Shown: positions 1 to 8,984, counted from the stretch's first letter. The stretch is 53,991 bases of DNA from Allobacillus saliphilus (GCF_018138385.1 NZ_JAGSIE010000027.1:1-53991), one strand, 5' to 3'. Notes: generated from the sequence alone by a model not told the origin. Program-made: numbers and translations.

Positions 1-70
1 CCGCCGTATACGGAACCGTACGTACGGTGGTGTGAGAGGTCGGAGGTTAACTACCTCCTCCTACTCGATT
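1..70 (+). mobile_element. Group II intron 3' end (domains V and VI)
   Basis: The window opens inside a bacterial group II intron. Domain V folds from bases 1-30: positions 1-8 pair with 23-30, a two-base bulge sits at 21-22, and an upper helix 9-12/17-20 closes a four-base loop. The catalytic triad position reads CGC (2-4), the known alternative to AGC. Domain VI follows: 34-36 pair with 64-66, 37-39 with 60-62 and 42-47 with 53-58, leaving A63 bulged as the likely branch point, 7-8 bases from the 3' splice site near 70. The rest of the ribozyme and any reverse transcriptase lie to the left. The fold is read by eye; the exact 3' end is uncertain by one or two bases. Confidence 0.82.
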
Positions 71-79
71 ATGTGTAAG

Positions 80-108
80 TGATAGTTCGTTCTTTTCATT
101 CATACATT
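80..108 (+). promoter_or_regulatory. Sigma-E-type promoter for yqfC-yqfD
   Basis: A CATACATT box at 101-108 matches the mother-cell sigma-E -10 consensus. A TGATAGT box lies at 80-86 with a 14-base spacer, the usual sigma-E spacing, and matches the -35 consensus less well. The yqfC operon is a sigma-E target in B. subtilis, so the position fits. The promoter begins about ten bases after the intron end. Confidence 0.6.
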
Positions 109-131
109 GGAGATGATAGGGGGAAATTGGG

Positions 132-410
132 ATGAAAAAACTAAGACGAATAAATCGATGGTTAACACAAAAAGCTCACCTTCCCAATGATGTCATCTAT
201 GATTATCCACGATTGACGTTAATCGGTCACGTCCATTTATATATAGAGAATCACAAAGGGTTGAAGCAGTTTCAAGATCATCAAATTATAGTTGAACAAA
301 ACGGTGGTCAAATAATGATTGAAGGAAAAAGCTTAGTCATTAAAAGTTTGATGAAAAATGAAATCGTTATTGAAGGGACAATCCTGTCAGTGACCCAAGA
401 AGCTACATGA
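132..410 (+). CDS. yqfC: Sporulation protein YqfC (YabP/YqfC family)
   Basis: This 92-residue protein belongs to the small YabP/YqfC family made in the mother cell during sporulation. The family signature around residues 30-45 (LIGHVHLYIENHKGL) is plain, and the length is normal. The ATG has a good ribosome site (AGGGGG at about 118-123). It is followed after 15 bases by yqfD, the same pair as in B. subtilis, where both are under sigma-E; a matching promoter lies just upstream. The biochemical role of the family is not established. Assignment rests on sequence resemblance and gene order. Confidence 0.93.
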   Translation: MKKLRRINRWLTQKAHLPNDVIYDYPRLTLIGHVHLYIENHKGLKQFQDHQIIVEQNGGQIMIEGKSLVIKSLMKNEIVIEGTILSVTQEAT

Positions 411-425
411 AAGGAGAGTTGAACA

Positions 426-1583
426 ATTAATAAATACAGTCGTAAAATTAAGGGAACAGTAATAGTAGATGTTGAAGGTAAACAAATCGAATCACTGATT
501 AACCGAATGCTTGAAGAGAACGTACAAATCTCTGCTTTGAGGAGAACGTCTGCCGAGGAGGCCTCTTTTCAAATTTCATATAAGGATGTAAGTTTTGTAA
601 AACGTTTTAGAAAAGAGTATCAATGTAAAATCCGGTTTAAAGAAAAAAGTGGTTTTCCACGTATTTATGAACAACGAAAAAAATGGATTCCTGGAATGAT
701 TGGCATCGTCATTGGATTTGCGATTATTTTTTGTTTATCAAATTTAATTTGGAATGTGACCATTAAGGGTGGAACGGCAGAATCTCGTTTTGAGGTACAA
801 GCCTTAACGAAGGAATTAGGTCTTGTGGAGGGTAAATGGATTCAGCAAACAGCGAACATCTCAACAATAGAAAGGGAAATCATGAATAAAATCGAAGAAA
901 TATCGTATGTCGGCATTCAAAGGCATGGTACGAGCTATTACATAGTGATCGAAGAGAGTGAAAAAGAAATACGTGAACAAACAGAAAGACCGAGTCATTT
1001 GGTTGCTGAAAAATCAGGTACGATTCATTCCATGTATGTAACTGATGGAAGACCTTTAGTGAAAATAAATGATGTCGTCAAGAAAGGAGATGTTCTAGTA
1101 TCAGGTTTACTGGATGAAGAAGGCGACGTCACAACTACCTCTAAAGGTGAGGTGTTGGCGGAGGTATGGTATCATCTTCAATTGACAATTAACCTGAAAC
1201 AAGAACAGCTAAATCTAATACCAGATCCGGTCACCACTTATCAATTACGAATAGGGGACCGGCAAATTGGGAAAGAAGAAAATGAGTTACGGTTAGTTCA
1301 TGAAGAAAAAACGCCTTTTTATTTTTTTAAGTGGCCTTTGCCAATCAGTTTAACAAAACAATACTATTACGATGAACAATCAAGTGAACTCGAATATGAT
1401 ATTGAAGAACAATTGCCAAGCTTAATCGAAGAACGATTAAAAAGAGAGCTTGGCCAACAAGTGAAACTTCAGTATCAAAAAGTTTTGCACGAACATCGAG
1501 ACAGTGATAAAGTTAAATTAGAAATGTTTGTCAAAGTAATCGAAGATATTTCCACTCAACAAAACATTGATCAAGGAGACTGA
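426..1583 (+). CDS. yqfD: Sporulation protein YqfD, apparent ATT start
   Basis: YqfD is a sporulation membrane protein whose B. subtilis homologue is in the sigma-E regulon. It has one membrane segment (about residues 84-104 from the proposed start) and a long extracytoplasmic domain with a conserved GDVLVSGLLDEEG stretch. The first ATG in frame is at 507, but the reading frame upstream (NKYSRKIKGTVIVDVEGKQI) resembles the N-terminus of other YqfD proteins. That frame is open only back to a TGA at 420-422 and holds no ATG, GTG or TTG. A strong ribosome site (AAGGAG, 411-416) stands nine bases before an ATT at 426, so I place the start there, giving 385 residues. A sequencing error in this stretch is the alternative. 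Confidence 0.85.
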   Translation: MNKYSRKIKGTVIVDVEGKQIESLINRMLEENVQISALRRTSAEEASFQISYKDVSFVKRFRKEYQCKIRFKEKSGFPRIYEQRKKWIPGMIGIVIGFAIIFCLSNLIWNVTIKGGTAESRFEVQALTKELGLVEGKWIQQTANISTIEREIMNKIEEISYVGIQRHGTSYYIVIEESEKEIREQTERPSHLVAEKSGTIHSMYVTDGRPLVKINDVVKKGDVLVSGLLDEEGDVTTTSKGEVLAEVWYHLQLTINLKQEQLNLIPDPVTTYQLRIGDRQIGKEENELRLVHEEKTPFYFFKWPLPISLTKQYYYDEQSSELEYDIEEQLPSLIEERLKRELGQQVKLQYQKVLHEHRDSDKVKLEMFVKVIEDISTQQNIDQGD

Positions 1584-1586
1584 TGT

Positions 1587-2540
1587 ATGCAAGAGAGCAA
1601 GGAAACGATTGATCTACACATAGAAGAACATCAAAATACATTAAGTTTATTCGGAACCAATGATCGAAATATAAAACAAATCGAAGAATATTTACCAGTT
1701 ACAATTTTGACGAGAGGTGGTCAAATTCAGATCTCTGGTTCCTCAAATGATGTCAAAGTGGTCAAAAGCCTTTTATTGGCTGTTATGAAGATCATCAAGA
1801 AAGGAATTAACGTTACAGAGCGTGATATTATATACGGAATTGAATTGGCCAAACAAGATAAAATCGAGCAATTTGAGACATTATTTGAAGATGAAATTAC
1901 AAAAAACCAACAAGGTAAGCCGATTCGTGTCAAGACATTAGGCCAACGAGATTACGTTCAGTCAATGAAAGAAAATGATCTCGTATTTGGAATAGGCCCT
2001 GCCGGAACTGGAAAGACATATCTGGCTGTTGTATTAGCAGCAAAAGCTTTACGAAAAGGCGATGTCAAACGAATGGTATTGACGCGTCCAGCTGTTGAGG
2101 CTGGAGAAAGTCTTGGTTTCTTGCCAGGAGATTTAAAAGAGAAAGTAGATCCTTATTTACGACCGTTATACGACGCCTTGCATGACATATTTGGCGTAGA
2201 GCATACGGACAGATTGATGGAACGAGGGACTATTGAAATTGCCCCACTTGCTTATATGCGGGGTCGTACGCTAGATGATGCATTTGTCATATTAGACGAG
2301 GCTCAAAATACGACACCTGAACAGATGAAGATGTTCTTAACCCGGTTAGGGTTTGGCTCAAAAATGGTGATTACGGGTGATGTGTCGCAAATTGACCTTC
2401 CAAAAGGTGTTATTTCAGGATTAAAAGTAACTGAACAAAAGTTAAAAAACATTAAAGGAATCTCATTTAATTATCTGAAAGGCTCCGATGTCGTTCGACA
2501 CCCACTCGTACAGCGAATCATCGAAGCTTATGAAGATTAA
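1587..2540 (+). CDS. phoH: PhoH family ATPase
   Basis: This 317-residue cytoplasmic P-loop protein of the PhoH/YbeZ family is linked to RNA metabolism in other bacteria. The Walker A motif GPAGTGKT is near residues 137-144 and a DEAQN Walker B-type motif near 238. The N-terminal 110 residues form the KH-like part typical of the long form. It starts three bases after yqfD and is followed by pgpH and ybeY, the standard Firmicutes order; PhoH and YbeY are often functionally linked. Length and motifs are complete. Confidence 0.95.
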   Translation: MQESKETIDLHIEEHQNTLSLFGTNDRNIKQIEEYLPVTILTRGGQIQISGSSNDVKVVKSLLLAVMKIIKKGINVTERDIIYGIELAKQDKIEQFETLFEDEITKNQQGKPIRVKTLGQRDYVQSMKENDLVFGIGPAGTGKTYLAVVLAAKALRKGDVKRMVLTRPAVEAGESLGFLPGDLKEKVDPYLRPLYDALHDIFGVEHTDRLMERGTIEIAPLAYMRGRTLDDAFVILDEAQNTTPEQMKMFLTRLGFGSKMVITGDVSQIDLPKGVISGLKVTEQKLKNIKGISFNYLKGSDVVRHPLVQRIIEAYED

Positions 2541-2567
2541 ATAAATAGAAATAAAGTGGGGATTTAA

Positions 2568-4028
2568 ATGGGCCTAAACGAGAAGGCAACTCATTTTAAT
2601 CAATCAAACAAGCAACAATTATCGGATTTTTCGGCAGTCATCTGTAGCATCAGTTTGCCTGCCGTTTTTGTTATTGTTTTATTGATTCAATACTTGCAAG
2701 GTGATAAATCAGTTCAGTTAACTGCTGTTATGAGTGTCATTTCCATTTTTATATTCATTCTAACGTATACAGAACTTCGAAACTTTAACAATCGTTCTAA
2801 AAATATGGCGGTCTCTTTCGTTGTGTTGAATTTAGGTATGTATTTTTTAATATTGGCGAGCAATGTGTTTGGTCCTGAACATGAAATGCTGTTTTATATA
2901 GCACCAGTAGCTGCTTATGCGATTTTAATGAAACGATTAGTTGGCGAACGAATTGCCATTATCTCAACTGTTTGGATGGCATTAATTACAGCAAGCATTT
3001 TTCATGACAATTTTACAGATTCTTTTGTGATTACTTTTCTTTATTATCAACTTTCTCAAATGGTTGCCATTTATTTTCTAGGTTCATTAACTGAACGTAT
3101 CTCATTGATTAAAAACTCAGCGGTATTATTGTTTACCCATTGGTTGTTGGTCATTGCATTCGTCATTCCGGTTGAAACAGAGATTTTTACACTGAACTTA
3201 TTTCTATCGTTATTATTTGCCGCGTTTTCTGTGTTAATATCAATCGTCCTAGCATTAGGGTTACTACCGTTATTCGAAGCAGCTCTCAACCTATTGACTG
3301 AGTCAAAGCTGTTGAATTTATCTAACCCTAACCATCCATTATTGAAAAAAATTTTAATTGAAGCGCCAGGAACCTATCACCATAGTGTAATGGTCGCTAA
3401 CTTGAGCGAGTCTGCATGTGAAGCGATAGGTGCAAATGGTTTATTGGCAAGAGTCGCTGCATATTATCATGATGTCGGAAAAGCTCTGCGGCCACATTGT
3501 TTTATAGAAAATCAACAAAATATGGATAATCCACATGATGATCTTTCACCAGAAGAGAGTGCAGAAATTATTTTGGCTCATCCTTATGAAGGGGCAAAAA
3601 TATTGAGGCAATATAAATTGCCGGAAGAAATCATTGAGATTACAGAACAACACCATGGCACAACATTGCTTGGCTATTTTTATCATAAGAAAAAGAAGGA
3701 AACATCTGAGGTGGAAGAAACTGCATTTCGCTATAAAGGTCCAATACCGCAAACAAAGGAAGCTGCCATTATCAATATTTGTGATTCAGTTGAAGCGGCA
3801 GTCCGTTCGAAAAAAAGTCCAACAAAGCAAGAAATCAGAAAGCTAGTCAGGTCAATTATCAATCAACGATTAATGGACGAGCAGTTAAATGACAGTCAAC
3901 TAGCCTTAAGTGACTTGAAAATTATTGAAAACTCGATATGTAATGTGTTAAGCGGTGTTTTTCACGAACGGATTGATTATCCATCCGAATCCACCCAAGA
4001 AAAACAAGTTAAGGAGGTACATTCATGA
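2568..4028 (+). CDS. pgpH: 7TM-HD phosphohydrolase (PgpH/YqfF) without the extracellular domain
   Basis: PgpH-type enzymes hydrolyse the osmotic second messenger c-di-AMP through a cytoplasmic HD domain. The HD core is present: HHS near residue 269, YYHDVGK near 300, and HPY and EQHHGT further on. About seven hydrophobic segments span residues 20-245. The protein is only 486 residues, whereas family members are usually about 700 because an extracellular 7TMR-HDED domain of some 230 residues follows the first membrane helix. That domain is missing here. The ATG has its own ribosome site (GTGGGG) and phoH ends only 27 bases upstream, so no lost N-terminal coding is visible. It overlaps ybeY by four bases. 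Confidence 0.88.
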   Translation: MGLNEKATHFNQSNKQQLSDFSAVICSISLPAVFVIVLLIQYLQGDKSVQLTAVMSVISIFIFILTYTELRNFNNRSKNMAVSFVVLNLGMYFLILASNVFGPEHEMLFYIAPVAAYAILMKRLVGERIAIISTVWMALITASIFHDNFTDSFVITFLYYQLSQMVAIYFLGSLTERISLIKNSAVLLFTHWLLVIAFVIPVETEIFTLNLFLSLLFAAFSVLISIVLALGLLPLFEAALNLLTESKLLNLSNPNHPLLKKILIEAPGTYHHSVMVANLSESACEAIGANGLLARVAAYYHDVGKALRPHCFIENQQNMDNPHDDLSPEESAEIILAHPYEGAKILRQYKLPEEIIEITEQHHGTTLLGYFYHKKKKETSEVEETAFRYKGPIPQTKEAAIINICDSVEAAVRSKKSPTKQEIRKLVRSIINQRLMDEQLNDSQLALSDLKIIENSICNVLSGVFHERIDYPSESTQEKQVKEVHS

Positions 4029-4498
4029 TTATTGACATTAATGATGAAACAAATCAGCTTAATCAGAGTCAACTCGAATTATTGGAAAAGTTACTTGATT
4101 ACGCACGAGAAAAAGAAGAAATCGGCAACGATGCTGAATTATCGGTAACGATTGTCGACAATGAAACTATTCAAGAAATTAATAAGCAATACCGTGACAA
4201 AGACCAGCCGACTGATGTCATTTCTTTTGCGCTAGAAGAGCACGGTGAAGAAGAGATTGAGATCCGAGGAGATGATTTGCCTCGCCATCTCGGTGATATT
4301 ATCATTTCCATAGAAAAAGCCGAAGAGCAAGCAAAAGAATATGGACATTCATTCGATCGGGAATTAGGTTTTCTCGCAGTACATGGCTTCTTGCATTTAT
4401 TGGGCTATGATCATATGACGACAGAAGAAGAAAAGGAAATGATGGAACGGCAAGATCATCTGCTAGATGACTTCGGGTTAACGCGTCATGAAAAATAA
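4025..4498 (+). CDS. ybeY: Endoribonuclease YbeY
   Basis: YbeY is a zinc-dependent single-strand endoribonuclease involved in 16S rRNA 3'-end maturation and ribosome quality control. The metal-binding signature [11 protein letters not shown] is near residues 119-129, and the conserved [11 protein letters not shown] stretch is near 58-68. The length of 157 residues is normal. The start overlaps the end of pgpH (ATGA) and the 3' end overlaps dgkA, so translation of the three genes is probably coupled. Confidence 0.96.
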   Translation: MIIDINDETNQLNQSQLELLEKLLDYAREKEEIGNDAELSVTIVDNETIQEINKQYRDKDQPTDVISFALEEHGEEEIEIRGDDLPRHLGDIIISIEKAEEQAKEYGHSFDRELGFLAVHGFLHLLGYDHMTTEEEKEMMERQDHLLDDFGLTRHEK

Positions 4499-4859
4499 GA
4501 GAAGTAAAGATCCAATCGGATTGGGGTTTGCCCTAACAGGTGTAATGACTGCGTTAAAAACAGAATTTAACATGCGTATTCATTTGATTATAATGATTGT
4601 CGTAATCTTATCAGGCATTCTCTTCCATATATCCGTTTTGGAATGGCTGTTTGTCATGTTAGCCATTGGCTTCGTTTTGGCACTTGAATTAGTGAACACT
4701 GTCATTGAGCTGCTTACGGATGAGTTGTTTAAAGAAGAGCATGAAACAGCTAAAAATATTAAAGACATCAGTGCAGCAGCTGTCCTGGTTGCCGCAATTT
4801 TTGCTGCTATAGTAGGAGTAATTATATTTCTGCCAAAAGTAATTTATATTTTAAATTAG
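4488..4859 (+). CDS. dgkA: Diacylglycerol/undecaprenol kinase DgkA
   Basis: This small integral-membrane kinase has three membrane helices in 123 residues. Gram-positive members mainly phosphorylate undecaprenol to recycle the cell-wall lipid carrier. The core [22 protein letters not shown] at the N-terminus and [12 protein letters not shown] near residue 65 match the family. It overlaps ybeY by 11 bases and is followed by a terminator. In B. subtilis cdd comes next; here it is absent and era follows. Confidence 0.93.
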   Translation: MKNKRSKDPIGLGFALTGVMTALKTEFNMRIHLIIMIVVILSGILFHISVLEWLFVMLAIGFVLALELVNTVIELLTDELFKEEHETAKNIKDISAAAVLVAAIFAAIVGVIIFLPKVIYILN

Positions 4860-4869
4860 TAATACAATT

Positions 4870-4912
4870 CCCCCAGTTAGCGAACAGATTAGAAGTTCTT
4901 AACTGGGGGTTA
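4870..4912 (+). terminator. Terminator after dgkA
   Basis: CCCCCAGTT (4870-4878) pairs with AACTGGGGG (4901-4909), with a smaller GAAC/GTTC pairing inside the loop. The T-tract that follows is weak. Position after dgkA supports the call. Confidence 0.6.
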
Positions 4913-5117
4913 CTATATTGATATCTAAATAAATCGTAAAGATGTATACGCTAAATTAAAATCATGTACTAAAAAGATTTAATTGCTCACATTTTGGGTA
5001 AAATTCAATAAAACCACATTGGCTTTGTCTATTTTCAACTATCTTTGTCGATGTTGTGAAATTTTAATGCAGATGTAGTAAAATACCATTAACAGAATAC
5101 AAGTAGGTGTAATAAAT

Positions 5118-6029
5118 ATGCAATCAACAGAAAATTATCATTCAGGATTTATCGCAATCATCGGTCGACCTAACGTTGGAAAATCTACATTCATGAATCA
5201 TGTGATCGGTCAGAAGGTTGCAATTATGAGTGATAAGCCACAAACAACACGGAACAAAATTCAAGGTGTCTTAACAACAGATTCGTATCAAATGATATTC
5301 ATTGATACACCCGGCATTCATAAACCGAAACACCGACTTGGTGACTTCATGGTTAAGTCATCGATAGACACACTAAATGAAGTAGATGCAATCATGTTCA
5401 TGGTCAATGCAAAAGAAGGCTATGGAAAAGGCGATGAGTTTATCATTGAGAAGTTAAAAAACATCTCGCAGCCTGTTTTACTTGTTATCAACAAAATTGA
5501 TGAAGTTCATCCAGATGAGCTACTACCTTTAATTGACCAATACCGAGAAAAGCTTCAATTTGCTGAAGTTGTACCCATTTCTGCTCTACATGGAAATAAC
5601 GTTGAGAGATTACTGGAAGTATTGGTTGATCAGTTACCAGAAGGTCCACAATATTATCCAGAAGATCATGTTACAGACCACCCAGAGCGATTTATCATAA
5701 GTGAATTGATTAGAGAGAAGGTACTTCATCACACAAGAGAAGAAATACCACATTCAGTTGCAGTGATTATTGAATCCATTAAGAAACAGGAGAACAAAGA
5801 GATCATCGATGTACAAGCAACCGTGATTGTAGAAAGAAAATCACAAAAAGGGATTATTATTGGAAAACAAGGGAATATGTTAAAACAAATCGGCACAGAG
5901 GCAAGAAAAGATATTGAAACTTTGCTTGGCTCAAAAGTATTCATGGAACTTTGGGTAAAAGTTCAAAAAGATTGGCGTAACCGTTCTTCACAACTACGAG
6001 AGTATGGTTATCGTCAAGACGAATACTAA
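5118..6029 (+). CDS. era: GTPase Era
   Basis: Era is an essential GTPase that binds the 3' end of 16S rRNA and assists assembly of the small ribosomal subunit. GTPase motifs are complete: GRPNVGKS (G1, near residue 16), DTPG (G3), NKID (G4) and SAL (G5). The C-terminal KH domain carries the [13 protein letters not shown] loop. The length of 303 residues is normal. A 258-base gap separates it from dgkA, so it probably has its own promoter, but no convincing one was found. It precedes yqzL and recO, as in B. subtilis. Confidence 0.97.
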   Translation: MQSTENYHSGFIAIIGRPNVGKSTFMNHVIGQKVAIMSDKPQTTRNKIQGVLTTDSYQMIFIDTPGIHKPKHRLGDFMVKSSIDTLNEVDAIMFMVNAKEGYGKGDEFIIEKLKNISQPVLLVINKIDEVHPDELLPLIDQYREKLQFAEVVPISALHGNNVERLLEVLVDQLPEGPQYYPEDHVTDHPERFIISELIREKVLHHTREEIPHSVAVIIESIKKQENKEIIDVQATVIVERKSQKGIIIGKQGNMLKQIGTEARKDIETLLGSKVFMELWVKVQKDWRNRSSQLREYGYRQDEY

Positions 6030-6137
6030 GCAATTGCTGAAATGGTAATTATTTAAACTTATGAACTAACCAAAACCGGAGAAAATAACAATGAATCAAT
6101 TTTTCAGTTCAAATTAACTGAAAGGTGGAGGAAAAAG

Positions 6138-6281
6138 ATGAGTGAATTGCCATGGAAATTATTTGAAAAGACAGGGAACCTTGAAGCTTATTTGTTAATG
6201 AAACAAGTTGAAGAAGTGAATGAAGAACCAGATGACGAATTGGAACAAATAACACCTAGCACACAGATTGAAACGAAATAA
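6138..6281 (+). CDS. yqzL: YqzL family small protein
   Basis: This 47-residue ORF starts at ATG 6138 behind a strong ribosome site (GGTGGAGG). The N-terminus MSELPWKLFEKTGNLEAYLL matches the YqzL family, tiny proteins encoded between era and recO in Bacillaceae. The C-terminal half is acidic and low in complexity. No function is known for the family. The conserved neighbourhood and the W-K-L-F and Y-L-L residues make the call firm despite the size. Confidence 0.85.
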   Translation: MSELPWKLFEKTGNLEAYLLMKQVEEVNEEPDDELEQITPSTQIETK

Positions 6282-6308
6282 AGGATTCATTGAAAGTTAG
6301 GGATTGAA

Positions 6309-7058
6309 ATGTTTGAAAAAGTAGAAGGCATTGTCCTTAGAACGAAAGATTATGGTGAAACAAATAAAATAGTCACCTTGTTTACACGCGAATATGGGCT
6401 CATCAGTGGAGTCGCTAGAGGTGCTAAAAAGTCAAAAAGTCGAATGGCTGCGGTAACGCAGCCATTTATCTATGGTATTTTTGTCATGCGCCTTTCTAGT
6501 GGGTTGGGTACAATCCAACAAGCAGAGGTATTGGATAGTATGAGAAAAATCCGAGAAGATATTATTAAAACCGGTTACGCAACATACATAGCTGAACTGG
6601 TATCTAAAATGATGAATGAACGAGAGAAGTATGAGTTATTATTTCAAGAACTTTTAGCCAGTTTAGAAAAAATGGCAGAAGATGAAAATCCACCAGCAAT
6701 CATTGCGATGATGCTTGAAATGAAACTATACCAGATCGGCGGCTTTGCTCCGATTTTAAAAGAATGTGTCAATGGTCATATTGAAGAACCAATCGTTGCT
6801 TTTTCAGTGACGGAAGGTGGTGCTCTCTGTAAACAATGTCAATATAGAGCATCGGATGCTGTGCCTCTACCGACATCCATGCATAAACTGCTACTAGCGA
6901 TGAGTGAAACGAGTGTCAAGCGAATACGCAATATTCAGCTGAGAAAAGAAACCATTCAATGGTTACGAAAATTACTCGATGATTATTATGATCGTTATGG
7001 CGGAATGTTCATCAAGAGTAAACGATTTTTAGATCAAATCCATTTATTAGAAGAGTAA
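6309..7058 (+). CDS. recO: DNA repair protein RecO
   Basis: RecO loads RecA on SSB-coated DNA during recombinational repair. The N-terminal OB fold (residues 1-80; EGIVLRTKDYGETNKIV) and the helical C-terminal part are present, with a normal length of 249 residues. Family members from Gram-positives usually carry a four-cysteine zinc site. Here the first pair reads CVNGH rather than C-x-x-C, while the second pair (CKQC) is kept, so metal binding may be altered. It ends at a terminator and is followed by ccpN; glyQ-glyS, which lie between them in B. subtilis, are absent. Confidence 0.95.
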   Translation: MFEKVEGIVLRTKDYGETNKIVTLFTREYGLISGVARGAKKSKSRMAAVTQPFIYGIFVMRLSSGLGTIQQAEVLDSMRKIREDIIKTGYATYIAELVSKMMNEREKYELLFQELLASLEKMAEDENPPAIIAMMLEMKLYQIGGFAPILKECVNGHIEEPIVAFSVTEGGALCKQCQYRASDAVPLPTSMHKLLLAMSETSVKRIRNIQLRKETIQWLRKLLDDYYDRYGGMFIKSKRFLDQIHLLEE

Positions 7059-7097
7059 AAGGGTGACAAATTTCGTACAATGAGTCATCCTTTATTT
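7058..7097 (+). terminator. Terminator after recO
   Basis: AAAGGGTGAC (7058-7067) pairs with GTCATCCTTT (7084-7093) including one G-U pair, followed by a T-rich tract. The stem overlaps the last base of the recO stop codon. Confidence 0.7.
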
Positions 7098-7117
7098 TAA
7101 TTTATGCTCCAATCGGA

Positions 7118-7123
7118 TATAAT
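7118..7123 (+). promoter_or_regulatory. -10 box upstream of ccpN
   Basis: A perfect TATAAT lies 46 bases before the ccpN start and after the recO terminator. No good -35 box is seen 16-18 bases upstream, which suggests a regulated or weak promoter. Confidence 0.45.
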
Positions 7124-7169
7124 GAATACTAAAAAGTATAACGTATTCGAATGTTAGGTGGTGAATGGA

Positions 7170-7793
7170 ATGGAACTTTCCGCCCGTCAAGAAGAGATTG
7201 TTTCAATCGTTAAAGAGAACGGTCCGATTACTGGTGAACATATTGCCGATCGATTAAAATTAACACGTGCTACATTACGTCCTGATCTAGCAATATTGAC
7301 GATGGCAGGTTTTTTAGATGCCAGACCACGTGTCGGGTATTTTTATACAGGTAAAACGAGTAACGAATTGTTGACACATAACATCAAAAAAATGAAGGTC
7401 AGTGAACATTTTTCAGTTCCAGTTGTGGTCAATGAACATGTCAACGTGTATGATGCAATTACAACGATGTTTTTAGAAGACGTTGGAACTCTATTTGTCG
7501 TCGATGAGCACTCTCATTTACAAGGTGTTTTATCAAGAAAAGATTTACTTCGCGCTAGTCTTGGGCAACAAAGTTTACAGGAAGTCCCTGTACATATTAT
7601 CATGACGAGAATGCCGATGATTAAAGTATGCAAAAAAGAAGATTTGCTGATTGATACGGCCAATAAATTAATTGAAAATCAAATAGATGCTTTACCCGTT
7701 GTTCAGGAAAAGGACGAAGGGTTGGAAGTAATCGGTCGAGTGACAAAAACGAATATTACTCGTGCATTCGTCGAATTGGTAAAAGAAGATTAA
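7170..7793 (+). CDS. ccpN: Gluconeogenesis repressor CcpN
   Basis: CcpN represses gluconeogenic genes (gapB, pckA in B. subtilis) when glycolytic carbon is available. The N-terminal winged helix (residues 1-60; RQEEIVSIVKENGPITGEHIADRL) is followed by two CBS domains (about 75-200). I start at ATG 7170, seven bases after the ribosome site AGGTGGTG, rather than at the upstream GTG 7158 that lacks one; this gives 207 residues. The gene is followed after 15 bases by yqfL, its usual operon partner. Confidence 0.94.
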   Translation: MELSARQEEIVSIVKENGPITGEHIADRLKLTRATLRPDLAILTMAGFLDARPRVGYFYTGKTSNELLTHNIKKMKVSEHFSVPVVVNEHVNVYDAITTMFLEDVGTLFVVDEHSHLQGVLSRKDLLRASLGQQSLQEVPVHIIMTRMPMIKVCKKEDLLIDTANKLIENQIDALPVVQEKDEGLEVIGRVTKTNITRAFVELVKED

Positions 7794-7808
7794 AAAAGGA
7801 GGGAGCCT

Positions 7809-8624
7809 ATGAACCCGTTTAAATTTTATGTTTTATCCGATTCAGTTGGTGAAACAGCTGAACTGTTAGCAAAAGCTGCGTTAAGTCAGTTTAACGGTCA
7901 TGAAGATAAAATTCAGCGGATTCCATACGTTCATGACGAAGGAACACTTGGCGAAGCAGTGGCATTAGCTAAAGAAAATAATGGAATGATTGCATTCACA
8001 CTCGTGAAACCTGAACTTCGTTATCAGTTAATGGATATGGCTAAAAAAAATAATGTAATTGCAGTTGATTTACTTGGACCTTTATTAGATCGTCTTGAAG
8101 ATTATTTAGGAATAGAACCAAAACTTGAACCAGGTTTAGTACATAAACTTGATGAAGATTATTATAAACGAATTGAAGCAGTCGAATTTGCTGTAAAATA
8201 TGATGATGGCCGAGATGCAAAGGGTATATTAAAAGCTGATCTCGTTTTGATTGGTTTATCAAGAACATCGAAAACGCCTTTATCCCAATTTTTGGCTCAT
8301 AAACGAATAAAGGTTGCCAATGTACCAATCGTACCTGAGGTAGACCCACCAGCTGAACTGTTTAACGTTAATCCAAATAAATGTATTGGCTTAAGAATCG
8401 ACAGTAAAAAATTGAACGATATTCGTAAAGAACGGCTCAAGTCACTTGGCCTTGATGATACGGCCAACTATGCAAAGTTAGAACGGATTGAAAAAGAGAA
8501 TTCGTTCTTTGATCAAGTCGTCGACAAAATCGGTTGTGAGACAGTGGATGTCTCGAACAAAGCAGTTGAAGAAACAGCAAATATCATATTAGAAATTTAC
8601 CATAAAAATAACAACAGAGTTTAA
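7809..8624 (+). CDS. yqfL: YqfL, dikinase regulatory kinase/phosphorylase (DUF299)
   Basis: Members of this family reversibly phosphorylate pyruvate phosphate dikinase or PEP synthase with ADP as donor. In Bacillus YqfL also modulates CcpN. The N-terminal signature [19 protein letters not shown] is clear, and a P-loop-like [11 protein letters not shown] lies near residues 148-158. The length of 271 residues is normal. The gene has a GGAGGGAG ribosome site and sits directly after ccpN, consistent with one carbon-flux control operon ending at the terminator at 8645. Confidence 0.94.
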   Translation: MNPFKFYVLSDSVGETAELLAKAALSQFNGHEDKIQRIPYVHDEGTLGEAVALAKENNGMIAFTLVKPELRYQLMDMAKKNNVIAVDLLGPLLDRLEDYLGIEPKLEPGLVHKLDEDYYKRIEAVEFAVKYDDGRDAKGILKADLVLIGLSRTSKTPLSQFLAHKRIKVANVPIVPEVDPPAELFNVNPNKCIGLRIDSKKLNDIRKERLKSLGLDDTANYAKLERIEKENSFFDQVVDKIGCETVDVSNKAVEETANIILEIYHKNNNRV

Positions 8625-8644
8625 TAATTAAGAACATTGTCTTC

Positions 8645-8678
8645 GAGGTTGGGAAAATTCCCGACCTCTCTCATTTTT
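8645..8678 (+). terminator. Terminator after yqfL
   Basis: An 11-bp stem (8645-8655 with 8658-8668, one G-U pair) is followed by a T-run. It separates the ccpN-yqfL unit from the dnaG-sigA operon. Confidence 0.85.
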
Positions 8679-8752
8679 TATCTTCAATTTTTGGCAAAAA
8701 AGTGAGTAAAAACAAACACCAAATTTAACTTTCAACGTTTCTCAGCAAAAAG

Positions 8753-8782
8753 TTAGCATTATCGCTCAATTTGTTTTATAAT
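8753..8782 (+). promoter_or_regulatory. Sigma-A promoter P1 of dnaG-sigA
   Basis: TTAGCA (8753-8758) and a perfect TATAAT (8777-8782) with an 18-base spacer. The transcript would carry a leader of about 245 bases before dnaG. No yqxD gene or other convincing ORF lies in this 410-base gap. Confidence 0.6.
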
Positions 8783-8820
8783 CAATATTTGTGAGAAATA
8801 TCATACCACCTACTAAAACT

Positions 8821-8850
8821 TTGATAGTAATGAACTCATGTACATAGAAT
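8821..8850 (+). promoter_or_regulatory. Sigma-A promoter P2 of dnaG-sigA
   Basis: TTGATA (8821-8826) and TAGAAT (8845-8850), each five of six to consensus, with an 18-base spacer. The tandem arrangement with P1 recalls the two sigma-A promoters of the B. subtilis sigA operon. Confidence 0.55.
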
Positions 8851-8984
8851 TATTGAGACAACCCCTTTAGTTACAAGTGACGAGACGTTTTTAATTGCGT
8901 GTGGAAGGGTAAAAGGTAAATGAAACATAATTAGTTCATTTGATTAAGGTGTTCACGAAGTTTTCACAAAAAATGTCGATTGAT

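Noticed and set aside
4860-5117. A cdd gene or remnant between dgkA and era
   Set aside because: The 258 bases hold a terminator and AT-rich sequence, with no cytidine deaminase-like codons in any frame that I could see.
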